Shown here piece after piece: positions 62,516 to 64,000 of a stretch of 64,000 nucleotides of DNA. A program made the position numbers and the translations under genes. The notes beneath the pieces are model-generated. The model ran no database searches, had not been told where the DNA came from, and saw nothing but the letters and a program-made list of their open reading frames with translations. The stretch covers positions 99,882,330-99,946,329 of the forward strand of contig NC_091131.1 in NCBI RefSeq assembly GCF_040183065.1. The letters are read 5' to 3'. This DNA comes from Periplaneta americana. Taxonomy: Eukaryota; Arthropoda; Insecta; Blattodea; Blattidae. Each line of letters opens with the position of its first letter. Positions within the stretch are counted from its first letter, which is position 1.

Positions 62516-63605
62516 ATGTCGACAAAGAAGAAACAAGGATTGACAATCTATAGCGAAGCAAGGAATATTATTGCAAGTGTAAATTAATTCTGTGATGAAG
62601 AAAAAGAACAACAGTGCCTTTGCATTCCTCTTACGAAACCCACAGCAAAGGTAGAAAAGTACTCTAATCTATCCACAAGAACAATACAGCGTATAAGGAA
62701 TGACATGAAAGATTGCACAGAAGAAAGTGCGTTGTGGGAGAAAAAAAAACGGAAACGTCCAGACTACCGAAACGCAAATGTAGATGACTTTGACCGGAGA
62801 TTGACAAAAAAGATATAATTGAGAATTTTATTTTAAAAAAGAATTAAGGCCACCGGCGTAGCTCAGGAGGTAGCGTGTTTGCCTGCTGATCTGCAGTTGC
62901 GCTCGGGCGTGAGTTCGATTTCCGCTTGAGTTGATTATCTGGTTGGGTTTTTTCCGAGGTTTTCCCAAGCGAAAGGCGAATGTCAGGTAATCTATGGCGA
63001 ATCCTTAGTTTCATTTTGCCAAATACCATCTCGCCATCATCAATTGAATCGACATTGAAGAAGCTAGTAATTATTACAGTGTCGTTAAATAACCAAATAA
63101 AAAAAAGTAGTAACAAGCTGCAACAAACTTTTACCCCTGCTACAAGAGAGAATTGATTTGAAATGAAAGACAACATTAAGACGAATACTGAAGGAAAAGG
63201 ATTTCAGGTGGAAGAAGTGTGCATCGAGAAAAAAAATAATTGAAGAGGAAAATACTGTAAATTAGAATATGTGAAAATATCTACAGCAAATAAGAAAGCT
63301 TAGGGAAGTGGAAAAACCGATTTTGTATCTGGACGAGATGCGGATAGATAGGCCTATCAATTTAACTTCTGGCAGGATATGTTACGGGAGTTTTGACTAC
63401 CATAAATGTGGCCGGAAGACTTATTGTTGTCATCAGGATGGGGGCGGTGGGGCTAATGGCTTTGTTGAGAGATTCGAGTTAATATACAAGGCTGGAACAT
63501 AAACAGATGATTATCATGGACAGATGATTCTTCAACAATTTCGAAGTCATAGCAACAACACCGAAGATGCGGAATCTTTTATGTCTGACTTCGTTCTCTT
63601 GTAGC
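62516..63605 (+). pseudogene. Insect DDE-type transposase remnant split by SINE
   Basis: MSTKKKQGLTIYSEARNIIA, then FCDEEKE, STRTIQRIRNDMKD and KKRKRPDYR before the SINE. After it, FTPATRE, GFQVEEVC/WKKCASRKK, then REVEKPILYLDEMRIDRPIN (the catalytic Asp of a YLDE block), a VVVH.GG..GFV-like block, and YKAGT/DDYHGQMILQQF. It corresponds to a family of insect transposases with an SEAR.VI N-terminus and (V/L)YLDE. core. At least five frame breaks; inactive. I do not know the formal superfamily name. Confidence 0.7.
62848..63112 (+). mobile_element. tRNA-derived SINE inserted in the transposon
   Basis: Head CCACCGGCGTAGCTCAGGAGG (A box) and GTGAGTTCGATTTCC (B box) at proper spacing. The body includes GGTTTTCCCAAGCGAAAGGCG and ends GTGTCGTTAAATAACCAAATAAA plus an A-rich tail. 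The GTCGTTAAATAA tail end is shared with the SINE at 18.4 kb, which has a different head, so the two families may share a LINE partner. Confidence 0.9.
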
Positions 63606-63827
63606 CAAGTAAGTGGACTGAGGTTTTCAGGTCAGAGCGTAGCGTAAAGTTCCCCCGTCCCGCCTATCTACTCCCCACGCCAACTCGTAGCGCGAAGACA
63701 GTACACTGTACTATTCTTCTGCAAATAAATTAAGACTTCAATATGCGAAACATAAGAGTACGTGTTTTTACACCTTGCTGACAGTTCTTAACATACTAGA
63801 TGATTTGATTATGAATAGCATAATATG

Positions 63828-64000
63828 TGTCTGAAGTCTGATTAGTGTAATATGTTACTAGTTACCGATGTACGCAATGGACGGAGAAAGAAACTGGCCA
63901 TCCTACCCCATTATCTCTTGGCTTAGTTGTCCAATAAGTGATGTCTCATTGGTGTCACTTATGAGGTTCAAACCTGTCTTCGAACATTTGACTAAAGAAC
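63828..64000 (+). repeat. Unclassified interspersed repeat, copy 2 (cut by window end)
   Basis: Inverted copy of 47245-47483, running off the window. Keeps the shared frame MYAMDGERNWPSYPIISWLSC. Confidence 0.7.

Larger units (their letters stand above)
62200..63672 (+). mobile_element. DNA transposon remnant with GGCGGGACGG ends
   Basis: TACTTAGACGGGACGGAGGGG on the left corresponds to the inverted right end TAGATAGGCGGGACGGGGG. A CpG-rich subterminal region includes the palindrome GCGCATGCGC. Plus-strand coding islands start MSTKKKQGLTIYSEARNIIA and end beyond PILYLDEMRIDRP. A SINE has inserted in the middle. Termini are approximate and no target duplication was identified. Confidence 0.65.

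Overview
The window looks like a piece of a large, AT-rich insect genome. It holds one clearly recognisable host gene on the minus strand, with introns of about 3 to 8 kb, sitting in a dense layer of old DNA transposons, LINE tails, tRNA-derived SINEs and microsatellites. The transposon set (DUF4817-type mariners, several hAT families, foldback MITEs) suggests a hemimetabolous insect such as a cockroach or termite; that is an inference, not a demonstrated identification. I see no bacterial genes, rRNA, CRISPR array or viral genes.

Host genes. Six consecutive minus-strand exons (41382 down to 16723) join in frame into 358 residues of a lysophosphatidylcholine acyltransferase of the MBOAT family (LPCAT3, called nessy in flies). 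They include the catalytic Asn (FNINTN) and His (WHGLHSGYY) and the stop codon. The N-terminal ~125 residues are not found and should lie upstream of 41382. A fragment resembling the start of the fifth-from-last-intron exon (same splice phase) lies at about 45782-45857. A single minus-strand exon of an SLC17-type transporter lies at 59821-59952, beside a CpG-rich stretch with a possible plus-strand first exon.

Layout. 1-16.7 kb is downstream of LPCAT3 and holds a 770-bp foldback mariner derivative, a MITE nested in another MITE, a hAT-type element with an exact 8-bp target duplication, a TTAA-flanked inverted-repeat element, a mariner remnant, a pogo remnant and an unclassified element with a 210-bp palindrome. 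16.7-41.4 kb is the gene body. Its introns carry a plant-type DD39D mariner interrupted by a SINE, a 1.8-kb hAT-like element, pogo MITEs, internally deleted mariners, a 575-bp palindrome, a nearly complete 1.5-kb mariner with 166-bp inverted repeats, and several LINE 3' ends. 41.4-64 kb holds remnants of at least three hAT families, one hAT with an uninterrupted 494-codon transposase (51857-54052) inserted inside another hAT-type element, more LINE copies, and a SINE inside a transposon remnant (about 62.2-63.7 kb).

The main point of interest is the potentially intact hAT element, with matched terminal repeats, near-identical target duplication, arrays of a subterminal motif and canonical DDE spacing. 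The plant-like DD39D mariner, the large RNA-hairpin-capable palindromes inside introns, and the recurring link between LINE 3' ends and microsatellites come next.
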